A stretch of DNA of 64,000 nucleotides from an uncultured Gammaproteobacteria bacterium (lineage in GTDB: Bacteria > Pseudomonadota > Gammaproteobacteria > Arenicellales > JAANXG01): positions 1 through 64,000 of the forward strand of contig CAMYNL010000012.1 of NCBI GenBank assembly GCA_947259705.1, in the 5' to 3' direction. This document shows positions 55,426-64,000 of the stretch, piece after piece. The notes under the pieces are model-generated. The model made no database searches and was not told the DNA's origin. It saw nothing but the letters and a program-made list of their open reading frames with translations. Position numbers and translations under genes: made by a program. Within the stretch, counting starts at the first letter, position 1; the number at the start of each line of letters is the position of its first letter.

Positions 55426-55453
55426 TCGACAGAGTGCCGAAAAAAGGGATAAT
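55426..55453 (+). promoter_or_regulatory. Candidate promoter for the ugd-hld operon
   Basis: TCGACA (55426-55431) and GATAAT (55448-55453) are separated by 16 bp. This lies 67 bp before the ugd ATG, just behind the hairpin that ends the previous gene. Confidence 0.5.
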
Positions 55454-55519
55454 ACGCGGTTTGTCGCGACCACGGGCGTCCTGAACGTCCATCGAAACCA
55501 GGCGCTTTAGTCAAATCCT

Positions 55520-56842
55520 ATGAATGTAACCATTGTTGGCACGGGATATGTAGGTCTCGTGACCGGAACTTGTCTTGCTGAGGTTGGCAATCACGTCGTT
55601 TGTGTCGATGCCGATGAATCCAAGATACACAAGTTGAACAGCGGACACATACCGATCCATGAACCTGGCCTCGAGACACTGGTGCAGGAAAACGTGGACG
55701 CAGGCCGCCTGAAATTTACGACCAGCATCGCCGAAGGAGTCGATCACGGCGAGATACTGTTCATTGCCGTGGGTACTCCACCGGATGAAGACGGTTCGGC
55801 AGACCTCAGGCATGTGCTGGCAGTGGCGAGGGCCATTGGTCGTCATATGGATGGCGACCGCATCATTGTTACCAAGTCGACGGTACCGGTTGGAACTGCG
55901 AAAAAGGTCCAAGAGGCGCTCTCGGAGGCGTTACGGGCACGGTCCAAGGATTTCCAATTCAGCATCGTATCCAACCCGGAATTTCTCAAGGAAGGCGCGG
56001 CGGTGGAAGACTTTATGAAGCCTGACCGCATAGTAATCGGAGCGGAAGATGAGCGGGCGATCAACGCAATGCGCGGCCTCTACGCACCTTTTAATCGCAA
56101 TCACGACCGCGTTATCGTCATGGACGTGCCATCGGCGGAACTGACAAAATATGCGGCCAATGCACTTCTGGCAACCAAGATATCGTTCATGAACGAATTG
56201 GCCAACCTTGCGGAGCGGCTTGGTGCCGATATCGAGGCAGTGCGACATGGCATGGGATCTGACCCACGTATCGGGTACCACTTCATCTATCCGGGTTGTG
56301 GCTATGGCGGGTCCTGCTTTCCGAAGGACGTGCAGGCGCTGGCCCGGACGGCCCATGAAAACGGTTACGATGCACGCATCCTGAACGCGGTCGAAGCCGT
56401 AAACAATGAACAGAAAAAGATTCTACTGCGGAAGATAGACCGGCTGTTCGGCGATGACATTTCCGGGAAAGTATTTGCCCTCTGGGGCCTGGCGTTCAAG
56501 CCCGACACCGACGATATGCGAGAGGCACCCAGCAGGGTGCTGATGGAGGGCTTGTGGCAACGTGGCGCCACGGTGAAGGCCTTTGATCCGGTGGCGGGCC
56601 ACGAGGCGCGCCGCATCTACGGCGATCGGGATGATCTGGAACTGGTCAAGGATGCCTACGCCGCCCTGGATGGGGTTGATGCTCTGGTGCTCGTGACCGA
56701 GTGGAAGCTGTTTCGAAGTCCGGACGTGCCTGAGATGGCTAAGCGTATGAAGTCGAAGGTGGTCTTCGATGGGCGCAATATCCTGGACCCGGACACGATG
56801 CGTCAACAGGGTTTTGAGTACTACGGTATCGGCCGCAGATAA
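55520..56842 (+). CDS. ugd: UDP-glucose 6-dehydrogenase
   Basis: 440 residues. NAD-binding [20 protein letters not shown] opens the protein, the catalytic Cys is in [15 protein letters not shown], and the C-terminal UDP-binding domain has FDGRNILDP. It makes UDP-glucuronate, which would feed the UDP-glucuronate 4-epimerase at 60610. It is the first gene of a run with rfaE1-type kinase and hldD; the next gene starts directly after its stop. Confidence 0.95.
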   Translation: MNVTIVGTGYVGLVTGTCLAEVGNHVVCVDADESKIHKLNSGHIPIHEPGLETLVQENVDAGRLKFTTSIAEGVDHGEILFIAVGTPPDEDGSADLRHVLAVARAIGRHMDGDRIIVTKSTVPVGTAKKVQEALSEALRARSKDFQFSIVSNPEFLKEGAAVEDFMKPDRIVIGAEDERAINAMRGLYAPFNRNHDRVIVMDVPSAELTKYAANALLATKISFMNELANLAERLGADIEAVRHGMGSDPRIGYHFIYPGCGYGGSCFPKDVQALARTAHENGYDARILNAVEAVNNEQKKILLRKIDRLFGDDISGKVFALWGLAFKPDTDDMREAPSRVLMEGLWQRGATVKAFDPVAGHEARRIYGDRDDLELVKDAYAALDGVDALVLVTEWKLFRSPDVPEMAKRMKSKVVFDGRNILDPDTMRQQGFEYYGIGRR

Positions 56843-57796
56843 ATGCTTCAGGTCGATGTCTTTTCCGGGTTCCATGTCTTGGTGGTGGGAGATGTCATGC
56901 TCGACCGCTACTGGTTCGGGAGCGTTGACAGGATATCACCCGAAGCGCCCGTCCCCGTTGTACGTGTTAATCAACTCGAAGAGAGGGCAGGAGGCGCAGC
57001 CAACGTGGCCAACAACGCCTCGGCCCTGGGCGCTGACTGTACCCTGCTGTCGGTGGTCGGTGACGACGACGCGGGAGCAGCATTGCAGAGACTGTTGGCA
57101 GATTCGACTATCGATGTGAAACTCGCAGTTGACCGGGATGCATCGACGACGGTTAAGCTCCGCATCCTCTCGCAGAACCAGCAACTGTTGCGCGCCGACT
57201 TCGAAACGCCACCCAGCCACGAAATTCTGGCGGGTTGCCTGGAGGATTTCAGTAACTTCCTTCCTTCCGTGGATGCGGTCATCGTGTCTGATTATGGAAA
57301 GGGCGGTTTGTATCATCTGAGTGAAATGATCCGGATTGCGCGGCAGCAGGAAAAACCGGTAATCGTGGATCCCAAGGGGTCAGACTTTTCCCGTTACGCG
57401 GGGGTAACGGCACTCACGCCTAATCTGCAGGAATTCGAAAAAGTGGCTGGTGTTGTAACCAACGACACAGATCTTGAGAAGAAAGCCGCTGTGATCCTGG
57501 ATGAACTGAATGTCGAAAAACTTCTGGTGACGCGTAGCGACAAGGGGATGAGCCTGATCCGGCGCGATGGGGCAGTTACACATAGTCCGGCGCGGGCGCG
57601 GGCGGTCTATGACGTGAGTGGCGCAGGCGACACTGTGATCAGCGCCTTTACGATGGCGATATTGGCAGGATTCACGGACCAGCAGGTTCTGCGTTTCGCG
57701 AATGCAGCGGCGGGAATCGTGGTGGCGAAGCTCGGTACTGCGGCGGCCTCACAGGCTGAAATCATATCCGCCCTGGACGGGGAGTGGGAAAAATGA
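56843..57796 (+). CDS. rfaE1: D-glycero-beta-D-manno-heptose-7-phosphate kinase
   Basis: 317 residues of the PfkB/ribokinase family. GDVMLDRYWFGSVDRISPEAPVPVV is the HldE N-terminal signature, GGAANVANNASALGA binds sugar, and DVSGAGDTVISAF carries the catalytic Asp. It covers only the kinase half of E. coli HldE, so the adenylyltransferase (hldC/rfaE2) must be encoded elsewhere. It belongs to ADP-heptose synthesis for LPS core and overlaps hldD (ATGA). Confidence 0.93.
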   Translation: MLQVDVFSGFHVLVVGDVMLDRYWFGSVDRISPEAPVPVVRVNQLEERAGGAANVANNASALGADCTLLSVVGDDDAGAALQRLLADSTIDVKLAVDRDASTTVKLRILSQNQQLLRADFETPPSHEILAGCLEDFSNFLPSVDAVIVSDYGKGGLYHLSEMIRIARQQEKPVIVDPKGSDFSRYAGVTALTPNLQEFEKVAGVVTNDTDLEKKAAVILDELNVEKLLVTRSDKGMSLIRRDGAVTHSPARARAVYDVSGAGDTVISAFTMAILAGFTDQQVLRFANAAAGIVVAKLGTAAASQAEIISALDGEWEK

Positions 57797-58770
57797 TTGT
57801 GGTGACCGGCGGTGCTGGTTTTATTGGCGCGAACCTCGTGCACGGACTGAATCAACGCGGCGCGGATGACATCCTGGTGGTGGATGATCTGACCAAGGGC
57901 GGGAAGTTTCGGCACATTGCGGACGCGAGCGTTCGCGACTACATGGACAAGGAAGAGTTTATGTTACGGCTCCGCAAAGGAAATTTTCCCCAGATATCCG
58001 TGGTGTTCCATCAGGGCGCCTGCTCGGACACCATGGAATGGGACGGAAAGTACATGATGTCGAACAACTACTCTTACTCCAGAGAGATTCTCGACTATTG
58101 CCTTGACAGGAAAATTCCGTTGATTTACGCGTCTTCGGCTTCAGTGTACGGGTCCGGTAAAGTATTCGAGGAGCAACCGGAGTACGAGCATGCGCTCAAT
58201 GTATATGCATATTCGAAGCTACTGTTCGACAGGCATGTCAACATCCGGATGGGAAGCGCCAGCTCACAGATTGTAGGACTGAGGTATTTCAATGTGTACG
58301 GACCGAGAGAGGAACACAAAGGCCGCATGGCATCGGTGGCGCTGCATTTCCATCGTCAGTATGAGGAGGAGGGATACGTAAGACTGTTCGAGGGCAGCGA
58401 CGGGTACGGGGACGGCGAGCAAAGAAGAGATTTTGTCTGGGTGGGTGACGTGGTGGACATCAACCTGCATTTTATGGAAAACCCGCACACCAGCGGAATA
58501 TTCAACGCCGGCACCGGACGGAGTCAGAGTTTCAATGACGTTGCAATGGCGGTGATCCAGAATTGCGGGACGGAAGGCGTCGGGTTAAAGGAACTGGTAG
58601 ATACGGGAAAGATCAAGTACGTGGAGTTCCCGGCCGCCCTCGAGGGCAGATATCAAAGCTTTACCGAGGCCAATATTGAAAAACTGCGCAGGGCCGGTTA
58701 TGAACAGGCGTTCGCCGATGTCGAAACCGGGGTAAAGATGTACATCGATTACCTGCAGGCAACCGACTAG
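57793..58770 (+). CDS. hldD: ADP-L-glycero-D-manno-heptose-6-epimerase
   Basis: 325 residues from the ATG at 57793, overlapping the kinase stop. MIVVTGGAGFIGANLVHGLNQRG is the NADP motif, IYASSASVYG carries the catalytic Ser, YAYSKLLFD the Tyr/Lys pair, and GLRYFNVYGPREEHKGRMAS is typical of HldD. It gives ADP-L-glycero-D-manno-heptose for the LPS inner core. Confidence 0.95.
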   Translation: MIVVTGGAGFIGANLVHGLNQRGADDILVVDDLTKGGKFRHIADASVRDYMDKEEFMLRLRKGNFPQISVVFHQGACSDTMEWDGKYMMSNNYSYSREILDYCLDRKIPLIYASSASVYGSGKVFEEQPEYEHALNVYAYSKLLFDRHVNIRMGSASSQIVGLRYFNVYGPREEHKGRMASVALHFHRQYEEEGYVRLFEGSDGYGDGEQRRDFVWVGDVVDINLHFMENPHTSGIFNAGTGRSQSFNDVAMAVIQNCGTEGVGLKELVDTGKIKYVEFPAALEGRYQSFTEANIEKLRRAGYEQAFADVETGVKMYIDYLQATD

Positions 58771-58776
58771 AGAGTA

Positions 58777-59286
58777 ATGGCGCAGAAACGCTGGTACCTG
58801 GTGTACGCGAAACCGCGTCAGGAGCAAACCGCACAGGAAAACCTGGTGCGACAGGGATACCGGACGTATTTGCCTCTCCTTAGAGTGCCGCGCCGCCGGT
58901 TGGGTCGGCGCGTCATTCGCGTGGAAGCGATGTTTCCGCGTTATCTCTTCATACACCTCGACACGGTTACGGACAACTGGGCGCCGATACGGTCCACGGT
59001 GGGGGTGAGCAAGCTGGTTCGATTCGGGGGGGAACCCGCGCCGGTGCCGGACATGCTCATCGAGGCACTACGGGCCAGAGAGAACAGGGAGGGGGTGCAG
59101 GATGTGCCGCTGCATTCCTACCAACACGGGCAGAAGGTGCGTATAGAGGAAGGGCCGTTCATGGGATACGAGGGCATATTTCTGGCAAAAACCGGCGAGG
59201 AAAGAGTGCTGGTACTGCTCGACGTGGTGGGCACGCAGGCCAAGGCCCGGGTCGATATCGAGTCTCTGGGACCGGTCGAGAAGTGA
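58777..59286 (+). CDS. rfaH: RfaH-like NusG-paralogue transcription antiterminator
   Basis: 169 residues. The NGN domain spans about 1-105 (RWYLVYAKPRQEQTAQENLVRQGY, MFPRYLFIHLD, STVGVSKLVRFG) and a short KOW-type C-terminus spans about 115-165 (HGQKVRIEEGPFMGYEGIF). The sequence follows E. coli RfaH (162 aa) more closely than NusG, which begins with a longer acidic stretch. RfaH is recruited by ops elements to boost distal expression of LPS, capsule and pilus operons. A perfect ops site lies 764 bp downstream at 60050, ahead of polysaccharide genes, so a local circuit is likely. It is 6 bp after hldD. Confidence 0.85.
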   Translation: MAQKRWYLVYAKPRQEQTAQENLVRQGYRTYLPLLRVPRRRLGRRVIRVEAMFPRYLFIHLDTVTDNWAPIRSTVGVSKLVRFGGEPAPVPDMLIEALRARENREGVQDVPLHSYQHGQKVRIEEGPFMGYEGIFLAKTGEERVLVLLDVVGTQAKARVDIESLGPVEK

Positions 59287-59328
59287 AGCGCGAAACCCGA
59301 TAAGTTTTTCAAATATCCTGATATTCTT

Positions 59329-59357
59329 TTGATTTGCTTGAAGCTTTTGTGTATAGT
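59329..59357 (+). promoter_or_regulatory. Sigma70-type promoter of the winged-helix regulator
   Basis: TTGATT (59329-59334) and TATAGT (59352-59357) are separated by exactly 17 bp. The start of transcription would be near 59364, only about three bases before the GTG at 59367, so the mRNA would be nearly leaderless. Confidence 0.6.
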
Positions 59358-59366
59358 GTTCATCCC

Positions 59367-60005
59367 GTGAACAACTCCGGGTCAAAAGAAGAACGCCTCA
59401 CTCTGGAGCTCCTGGACGCCATCGAGCGCCGCAGCGACGTCAGCCAGAGACATCTAGCGAGACAAATGGGGGTCGCGCTGGGTCTGGCGAACTCCTACCT
59501 CAAGCGCTGCGCGAAGAAAGGCCTGGTGAAGGTCCGCGAGGCGCCCGCCAACCGGTACGTCTACTACCTGACTCCGAAAGGATTTGCTGAAAAGGCGCGG
59601 CTCACCGCGCAGTTCCTGTCCACCTCTCTCTCCTTCTACCGCCAGGCCGCGGAGTCCTGCACCAAGATCTACGAGCATTGCGAGAAGCAGGGCTGGAACA
59701 ATATTGTCCTTTGCGGCAAGTCCGATCTCGCCGAGATCGCCTTCATGAGGGCGATCCACACACCGGTTTCGATCCTGGGTCTGTGGGATCCGGACCAGAC
59801 CCGGGCAAGCTTCTTCAATCGCGAGATCTGGAACCACTGGGAGAGGATACCCGACACGGATGCCTATGTGATCACGGGGCTTTCTGACCCCTTGAGGCTG
59901 TATGAGTTTGTCTTAAGTAAAACCACTGACCCTGAGCGGGTCATAACACCGGAAGTTTTGGGACTAAGAGCCGCTGCCGAGGCGGTCTCCAAGAAACAGG
60001 CTTAA
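59367..60005 (+). CDS. Winged-helix regulator of EPS-locus type with C-terminal domain
   Basis: 212 residues from the GTG at 59367; a TTG at 59334 falls inside the promoter and is rejected. Residues about 8-75 are a winged helix-turn-helix of the MarR-like EPS-associated type (LLDAIERRSDVSQRHLARQMGVALGLANSYLKRC, then RYVYYLTPKGFAEKARL). Residues about 108-200 form a second domain (NIVLCGKSDLAEIAFMRAI) with a Rossmann-like strand-loop pattern, which the short EPS regulators lack. Its position between an RfaH paralogue and the ops site suggests it controls the polysaccharide genes, perhaps sensing a nucleotide sugar. Confidence 0.75.
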   Translation: MNNSGSKEERLTLELLDAIERRSDVSQRHLARQMGVALGLANSYLKRCAKKGLVKVREAPANRYVYYLTPKGFAEKARLTAQFLSTSLSFYRQAAESCTKIYEHCEKQGWNNIVLCGKSDLAEIAFMRAIHTPVSILGLWDPDQTRASFFNREIWNHWERIPDTDAYVITGLSDPLRLYEFVLSKTTDPERVITPEVLGLRAAAEAVSKKQA

Positions 60006-60049
60006 CATTTCGCGTCGTGCGATTTTTCATGCAGTGCAGCGCACAGCAG

Positions 60050-60061
60050 GGCGGTAGCGTG
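60050..60061 (+). promoter_or_regulatory. ops element (RfaH recruitment site)
   Basis: GGCGGTAGCGTG is identical over 12 bases to the operon polarity suppressor sequence of E. coli. It lies 45 bp after the regulator stop and 16 bp before the first reading frame of the surface-polysaccharide genes, on the same strand. In E. coli, RNA polymerase pauses at ops and RfaH binds the exposed non-template strand. The AGCAGG just upstream also recalls the JUMPstart context. Confidence 0.88.
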
Positions 60062-60076
60062 CCTGAACGCACAGAG

Positions 60077-60609
60077 ATGACTGTAATAGAAATTGCGATA
60101 GTCAGTTGGTCTGGTACGGAATTGCCGCGGGCGGTGGCTTTCGGCATGAGACATTACATCTGGAGGTTCGATCTGGGTCCCGCCCGGATCGCGGAATGCA
60201 GCGATGTAATCGAGTCGACAGGTGAGGTCAGTGCTGAATCGCTCGCGCTTTCGAAATGTTTTGGGTTGACCACCGATATCGCAGCATACAGCGGCGTCGG
60301 GTTCATCATTGTTGCTGCACCGACCCCGGTAGACGGTGCCAGCGGGCCCGACCTGTGTGCCTTGATCGGCGCTATCGGGTAAGCGTGACGAATGATGCGC
60401 CCGGGCGACAAGAAATTTTCCCTTGCGTGACTGGGACGAACTTCCGGTAGCGGACACCCTGATCGTCGCCATGGCTCACCGGCAATATGCATTCATCGAA
60501 AGAGAAGCTGTTGTACAAGTTGAAAGGGAAAGGGGTGTTCATCGACGCGAAGGCAGTCTTTGATCGCATGGAATTCATAAGGCACGATGTCTCATTCTGG
60601 AGGTTATAA
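60077..60609 (+). pseudogene. Internally deleted tviB/wecC-type nucleotide-sugar dehydrogenase
   Basis: Two fragments of a UDP-N-acetylhexosamine dehydrogenase remain. The first, 60077-60382, keeps the order IEIAIV..., AVAFG, ..ARIAE, EVSAESLA, FIIVAAPTPVDG and PDLCALI, the N-terminal NAD domain, then meets a stop. The second, about 60426-60609, keeps the C-terminal WDELPVADTLIVAMAHRQY and, after a frameshift, KGVFIDAKAVFD through the FWRL end. About 250 central residues, including the catalytic Cys, are missing. The degraded glycine motif (SWSGTELP instead of GLGYVGLP) confirms decay. The original gene would have been the first after the ops site. Confidence 0.8.
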
Positions 60610-61623
60610 ATGTTGAGGATACTGGTCACCGGCGCTGCGGGGTTCATCGGTTCCATGCTATCCCATCGCCTGCTGGATCGCGGTGACCAGGTCATCGGCA
60701 TCGATAATCTCAACGATTACTACGATGTCAACCTCAAGAAAGCGAGACTGGCAAGGCTTGAAGGGCGGGAAGGATTCGCGTTCGAGAAGATAGATATTGT
60801 AGACCGGGATTCGATTTCGACTCTTTTCGAGAAACACGGCTTCGACCGGGTAATGCACTTGGCGGCCCAGGCCGGTGTACGTTATTCGATCGAGAATCCC
60901 TATGCTTATATCGACGCCAACCTGTCAGGTTTCGGCAACATCCTGGAAGGCTGCCGATACGGGGGCATCGAACACCTGGTATACGCCTCGTCCAGCTCGG
61001 TGTATGGGGCGAACACAAGGTTGCCATTTCGTGAGGACGACAATGTGGACCATCCGCTGTCTCTCTATGCCGCCAGCAAGAAGGCCAACGAGCTGATGGC
61101 GCATACCTACGCGCATCTCTACGGCCTGCCCTGCACCGGACTGAGGTTCTTCACTGTTTATGGTCCCTGGGGGCGCCCCGACATGGCGCTTTTCAAGTTC
61201 ACGAAGGGGATTCTTGCAGGTGAGGCGATACCCGTGTTCAACCGGGGCGATATGGTGAGGGACTTTACCTTCGTCGAGGACATCGTGGAGGGAATGGTAC
61301 GGGTGATCGATACGCCAGCCACCGGGAATCCCGGGTGGGATGGATCGGAGCCCGATCCGGCAACCAGTCGCGCGCCCTATCGGATCTACAATATCGGAAA
61401 CAATGCCCCTGTTGAATTGATGCGTTACATAGCCGTCCTGGAGGAGTGCCTCGGCAGGAAAGCGAAACTGGAACTGTTGCCCATGCAGGACGGTGACGTG
61501 CCGGCAACCTTCGCCGATGTCACCCGGTTGAAGGAGGAATTCGAATTCAAACCAAGCACCTCGGTCGAAGACGGCGTTGCCGCGTTCGTGCGTTGGTACC
61601 GCCATTACTATGGAGTGGAGTAA
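60610..61623 (+). CDS. UDP-glucuronate 4-epimerase family protein
   Basis: 337 residues of the extended SDR family. [40 protein letters not shown] is typical of CapI/LspL-type UDP-glucuronate epimerases; catalytic SSSSVYG, YAASK and the [19 protein letters not shown] signature follow. It would interconvert UDP-glucuronate and UDP-galacturonate, with ugd supplying substrate from 5 kb upstream. It begins directly after the stop of the tviB remnant and precedes gmd by 3 bp. Confidence 0.88.
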   Translation: MLRILVTGAAGFIGSMLSHRLLDRGDQVIGIDNLNDYYDVNLKKARLARLEGREGFAFEKIDIVDRDSISTLFEKHGFDRVMHLAAQAGVRYSIENPYAYIDANLSGFGNILEGCRYGGIEHLVYASSSSVYGANTRLPFREDDNVDHPLSLYAASKKANELMAHTYAHLYGLPCTGLRFFTVYGPWGRPDMALFKFTKGILAGEAIPVFNRGDMVRDFTFVEDIVEGMVRVIDTPATGNPGWDGSEPDPATSRAPYRIYNIGNNAPVELMRYIAVLEECLGRKAKLELLPMQDGDVPATFADVTRLKEEFEFKPSTSVEDGVAAFVRWYRHYYGVE

Positions 61624-61626
61624 AGC

Positions 61627-62697
61627 ATGAAGAAGGCATTGATTACGGGGGTGACGGGCCAGGATGGTTCGTATCTGGCCGAATTTCTACTGGACAAGGG
61701 CTACGAGGTCCACGGCGTGAAGCGTCGTACCTCGTACTTCAACACGCAGCGCATAGATCATATCTACCAGGGCCCGCAGGAACGGAACAAGCGATTCATC
61801 CTGCACCACGGGGACATGACCGACTCGAGCAGCCTGTTACGCATCATCCAACTGGTACAACCCGATGAGATATACAACCTGGCGGCGCAGAGCCACGTAG
61901 CGGTGTCCTTTGAGGAGCCCGAGTACACGGCCGACTCCGATGCCCTGGGCACCCTGCGCGTTCTGGAGGCGATCCGGATCCTCGGCCTCACGGACAAGTC
62001 CCGCTTCTACCAGGCTTCCACGTCCGAGCTGTTCGGCAAGGTCCAGGAATCGCCTCAAAAGGAAACCACCCCCTTCTATCCGCGTTCCCCGTATGGCGTG
62101 GCAAAACTCTACGCATACTGGATAACGGTCAATTATCGGGAGTCCTACGGGATCTACGCCTGTAACGGCATCTTGTTCAATCACGAATCCCCGCGACGCG
62201 GGGAGACCTTCGTCAGCCGCAAGATCACCCAGGCACTGACGCGCATTGCCGTGAGTAAGGAAAATTGCCTTTATCTGGGAAACCTCAATGCTAGGCGCGA
62301 CTGGGGTCATGCCCGCGACTATGCGAAGATGCAGTGGCTCATGCTGCAGCAGGAGGGTCCCGAAGATTATGTTATAGCAACCGGTCGTCAGCGTACCGTC
62401 CGCGAGTTCGTCGAAACTGCCGCCAGACATATCGGGGTCTCACTCGACTGGGAGGGGGAGGGCACGGAAGAGTGTGGCAGGATTACCTCGATCGAGCCAT
62501 CAGGTCCCGGCCATCTCAGGGCTGGTGATGTGATTGTGCGTGTCGACACCCGTTATTTTCGGCCTGCCGAGGTCGAGACGCTGCTTGGCGATGCCAGTAA
62601 GGCCGAAGCCCGCCTGGGTTGGAAGCCGACAACCTCCTTTGAAGAGATGGTCGAGGAGATGATGCAAGAAGATCTTCATCAAACCTCAAAGCAATGA
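61627..62697 (+). CDS. gmd: GDP-mannose 4,6-dehydratase
   Basis: 356 residues. [35 protein letters not shown] is the family N-terminus. [16 protein letters not shown] carries the catalytic Thr/Ser-Glu, [11 protein letters not shown] the Tyr/Lys region in modified order ([10 protein letters not shown]), and [12 protein letters not shown] the NADP/GDP segment. It makes GDP-4-keto-6-deoxymannose for GDP-fucose, GDP-rhamnose or GDP-perosamine. The next enzyme is not in the window. Confidence 0.95.
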   Translation: MKKALITGVTGQDGSYLAEFLLDKGYEVHGVKRRTSYFNTQRIDHIYQGPQERNKRFILHHGDMTDSSSLLRIIQLVQPDEIYNLAAQSHVAVSFEEPEYTADSDALGTLRVLEAIRILGLTDKSRFYQASTSELFGKVQESPQKETTPFYPRSPYGVAKLYAYWITVNYRESYGIYACNGILFNHESPRRGETFVSRKITQALTRIAVSKENCLYLGNLNARRDWGHARDYAKMQWLMLQQEGPEDYVIATGRQRTVREFVETAARHIGVSLDWEGEGTEECGRITSIEPSGPGHLRAGDVIVRVDTRYFRPAEVETLLGDASKAEARLGWKPTTSFEEMVEEMMQEDLHQTSKQ

Positions 62698-62871
62698 TTG
62701 ATTGGCTACCATCGGGGCAAACTTCAAGGCGAGAGTTCGAAGAACCCAGGTTTAAGTTTGGCCCCTGACAAGGAGACTTGCGGTGACATTAGAGCGATAA
62801 GAAGGACTCTAGGACCTATCGCAAAATCAGAAAGTGATGGAGATGAGGTAGCGAAGAGATAAGGTATCATA

Positions 62872-63650
62872 GTGGTTAATGATTGGGTTACCGACGAGCA
62901 GCAGGAATGTAGCCGGAAATACTTTCCGGAAAAGAAAATTTCCGTGGGCCGACCGGATCGCAAACCGACTCCTACACGAAAGATCCTCGCAGCAAGTCTC
63001 TCGATTCTGAACACTAGAGGCCAATGGCGCGTGCTGCCGAAACCCTATCCCAACTACAAGACGGTGCATCCTCGCTATCAGCACTGGTCTCGATACTAGG
63101 TGCTGCGAGACGTAACTCGCGGATTTGGCCAATTCGCCTCGAGATCTCGGCGGTCAGGACAAGTCGGAATGGTTTACCGATGCGATGTTCTCGGCGGCGG
63201 AGGTCGGCGATTAGGGAATCGGTCCGACGAAACTCGGTGGGGGTGCCAAATTCGGGGAGCTGTGGACCGCCGCGGATAACCAGTGGCGGTCAACACTCAT
63301 GCGGCCAATGACCATGAAGTGACGCTGGTGCGGCTGAGTTTTGATTCGCACATGATCGAGGCGAGGCCCGAGAACCTGACTGGTGATCGGGCGTATGACA
63401 GTGATGATCTCGATGAACAGATGAAGAAGGACGCCATCGAGGTGACGTGCCGCACCCTCAGAACCGGTGGAAACCGCCGACCCAGGACCGGCGTCGGCTG
63501 CGTCGCTATGAGCGATGCTGGCTGATGGGGCGGTTTCTTGCATGGAGCCAATGGCAACGCCGGTTACTCGTACGTTGGGACTATTACGCCGAAAAGTTGC
63601 TTGAGTTCGTGCAACTCACTTCCCTCAATGTCATATTCAAGCTATCTTGA
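62872..63650 (+). pseudogene. Decayed IS5-family transposase
   Basis: Parts of one transposase appear in order but in different frames. The N-terminal piece 62872-63099 reads NDWVTDEQ ... FPEKKISVGRPDRKPTPTRKIL and GQWRVLPKPYPNYKTVHPRYQHW. A middle zone with stops covers 63100-63280. The catalytic region 63283-63450 reads HEVTLVRLSFDSHMIEARP and GDRAYDSDDLDEQMKKD. The C-terminal piece 63447-63650 reads QDRRRLRRYERCWLMGRFLAW and YYAEKLLEFVQL. At least three frameshifts or stops separate them. It lies between gmd and the next polysaccharide gene. Confidence 0.85.
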
Positions 63651-63658
63651 GATAGCTT
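63639..63658. repeat. Perfect 20-bp palindrome at the end of the IS5 remnant
   Basis: AAGCTATCT and AGATAGCTT form a 9-bp perfect stem with a TG centre, covering the end of the transposase remnant. It ends 2 bp before the next gene start. It may act as a terminator-like structure or be part of the old IS end. Confidence 0.45.
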
Positions 63659-63660
63659 GT

Positions 63661-64000
63661 ATGCAAATGACCAGACATGACTGGAATCTGGTTGGAGTAG
63701 TTGGGATCTGTCTGCTATTGATCTCGCTCATGTTGTGGTCGCTGTTGGGACAGAGCGCGGTTCTTCCAATGCTCGTACTCGGTATAACAGTTCAACTTGC
63801 GATTTTGGTTGAATTATACCGAAGGATAATGAACTCCAGACAAAAGCTTATAAAAGAAATGAAGTCCGATTCAGCCTCTTACAACAAAAGGATTGAGAAT
63901 TGGCTGTCAGTCGTGACATTCGTTGAACCGAATTTGCCATTGCCTGGTACCAATCGCTGGACTGCTGCGCCGGATCTTCTAAAGCTGCTAATTGAAACAA
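63661..64000 (+). CDS. Membrane-anchored probable SAM methyltransferase, 5' part only
   Basis: 113 residues are visible before the window ends and the frame stays open. Two hydrophobic helices (about 11-30, GVVGICLLLISLMLW, and about 34-52, PMLVLGITVQLAILVELY) are followed by a basic coiled-coil linker and then NLPLPGTNRWTAAPDLLKLL. That last phrase is the usual entry to class I methyltransferase domains in LPS and capsule clusters, where a GSG SAM motif should come next. The ATG at 63661 directly follows a palindrome. Codon use is less GC-rich than upstream, suggesting transfer with a polysaccharide locus. Confidence 0.55.
   Translation, partial: MQMTRHDWNLVGVVGICLLLISLMLWSLLGQSAVLPMLVLGITVQLAILVELYRRIMNSRQKLIKEMKSDSASYNKRIENWLSVVTFVEPNLPLPGTNRWTAAPDLLKLLIET

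Noticed and set aside
60017-60382. A standalone small gene starting at 60017
   Set aside because: Residues before 60077 lie over the ops site and are not conserved; the rest is the N-terminus of a deleted dehydrogenase.
1-64000. CRISPR array or cas genes
   Set aside because: No run of regularly spaced direct repeats and no Cas motif was seen.

Overview
The window is a continuous piece of a GC-rich gammaproteobacterial chromosome. This rests on gene order (rpsP-rimM-trmD-rplS-xerD; gyrA-serC-serA-pheA-hisC-tyrA-aroA-cmk-rpsA-ihfB-lapA-lapB; scpA-scpB-rluB), an Rsd/AlgQ homologue, LapA/LapB and heptose LPS-core genes. A CbbY-type phosphatase (Calvin cycle side-product removal) and three clustered c-type cytochromes fit an autotrophic, respiring lineage of the Chromatiales type. 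That placement is inference; there is no rRNA in the window.

Layout. 1-8.8 kb is a mobile-element patchwork: an integrase-core transposase running off the left edge, an SDR oxidoreductase, cbbY, an orphan contractile-tail-tube protein, a gene truncated by an IS256-family element, an IS200/IS605 tnpA, a large PqqD/double 2-oxoglutarate oxygenase fusion and an integrase scar. 8.8-11.1 kb holds three exported cytochrome c genes, the last fused to a DsbC-like disulfide isomerase domain. 11.5-15.5 kb: rfbC-rfbD, a YoaA/DinG helicase, tsaB. 15.5-18.7 kb, minus strand: an exported protein, a lipoprotein, a CorC-type transporter, ypjD. 18.8-25 kb: ffh, the rpsP operon, an exported TPR protein, xerD. 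25-33.6 kb: ybbN, tRNA-Glu, pcnB, yciO, trpS, scpA-scpB-rluB, an Nth-like glycosylase, a GT2 glycosyltransferase, rsd. 33.6-39.2 kb, minus strand: mtaD-ubiG-gph-rmuC-phytoene synthase-like-yciK. 39.3-54.9 kb: mtnA, cysC, gyrA, the serine/aromatic amino-acid supra-operon into rpsA, ihfB, lapA-lapB. 55-64 kb enters an envelope polysaccharide locus: a ComEA-like protein, ugd, hldE-type kinase, hldD, an RfaH paralogue, a winged-helix regulator, a perfect ops element, a deleted tviB/wecC-type pseudogene, a UDP-glucuronate 4-epimerase, gmd, a decayed IS5-family element, and the start of a membrane-anchored probable methyltransferase.

Most notable are the PqqD-double-2OG oxygenase fusion (a candidate peptide-modifying enzyme), the cytochrome c-DsbC fusion, and an RfaH paralogue encoded about 0.8 kb upstream of a perfect 12-nt ops site that heads the surface-polysaccharide genes. 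An IS256-family transposase has a 19-bp tandem duplication that throws its natural start out of frame.
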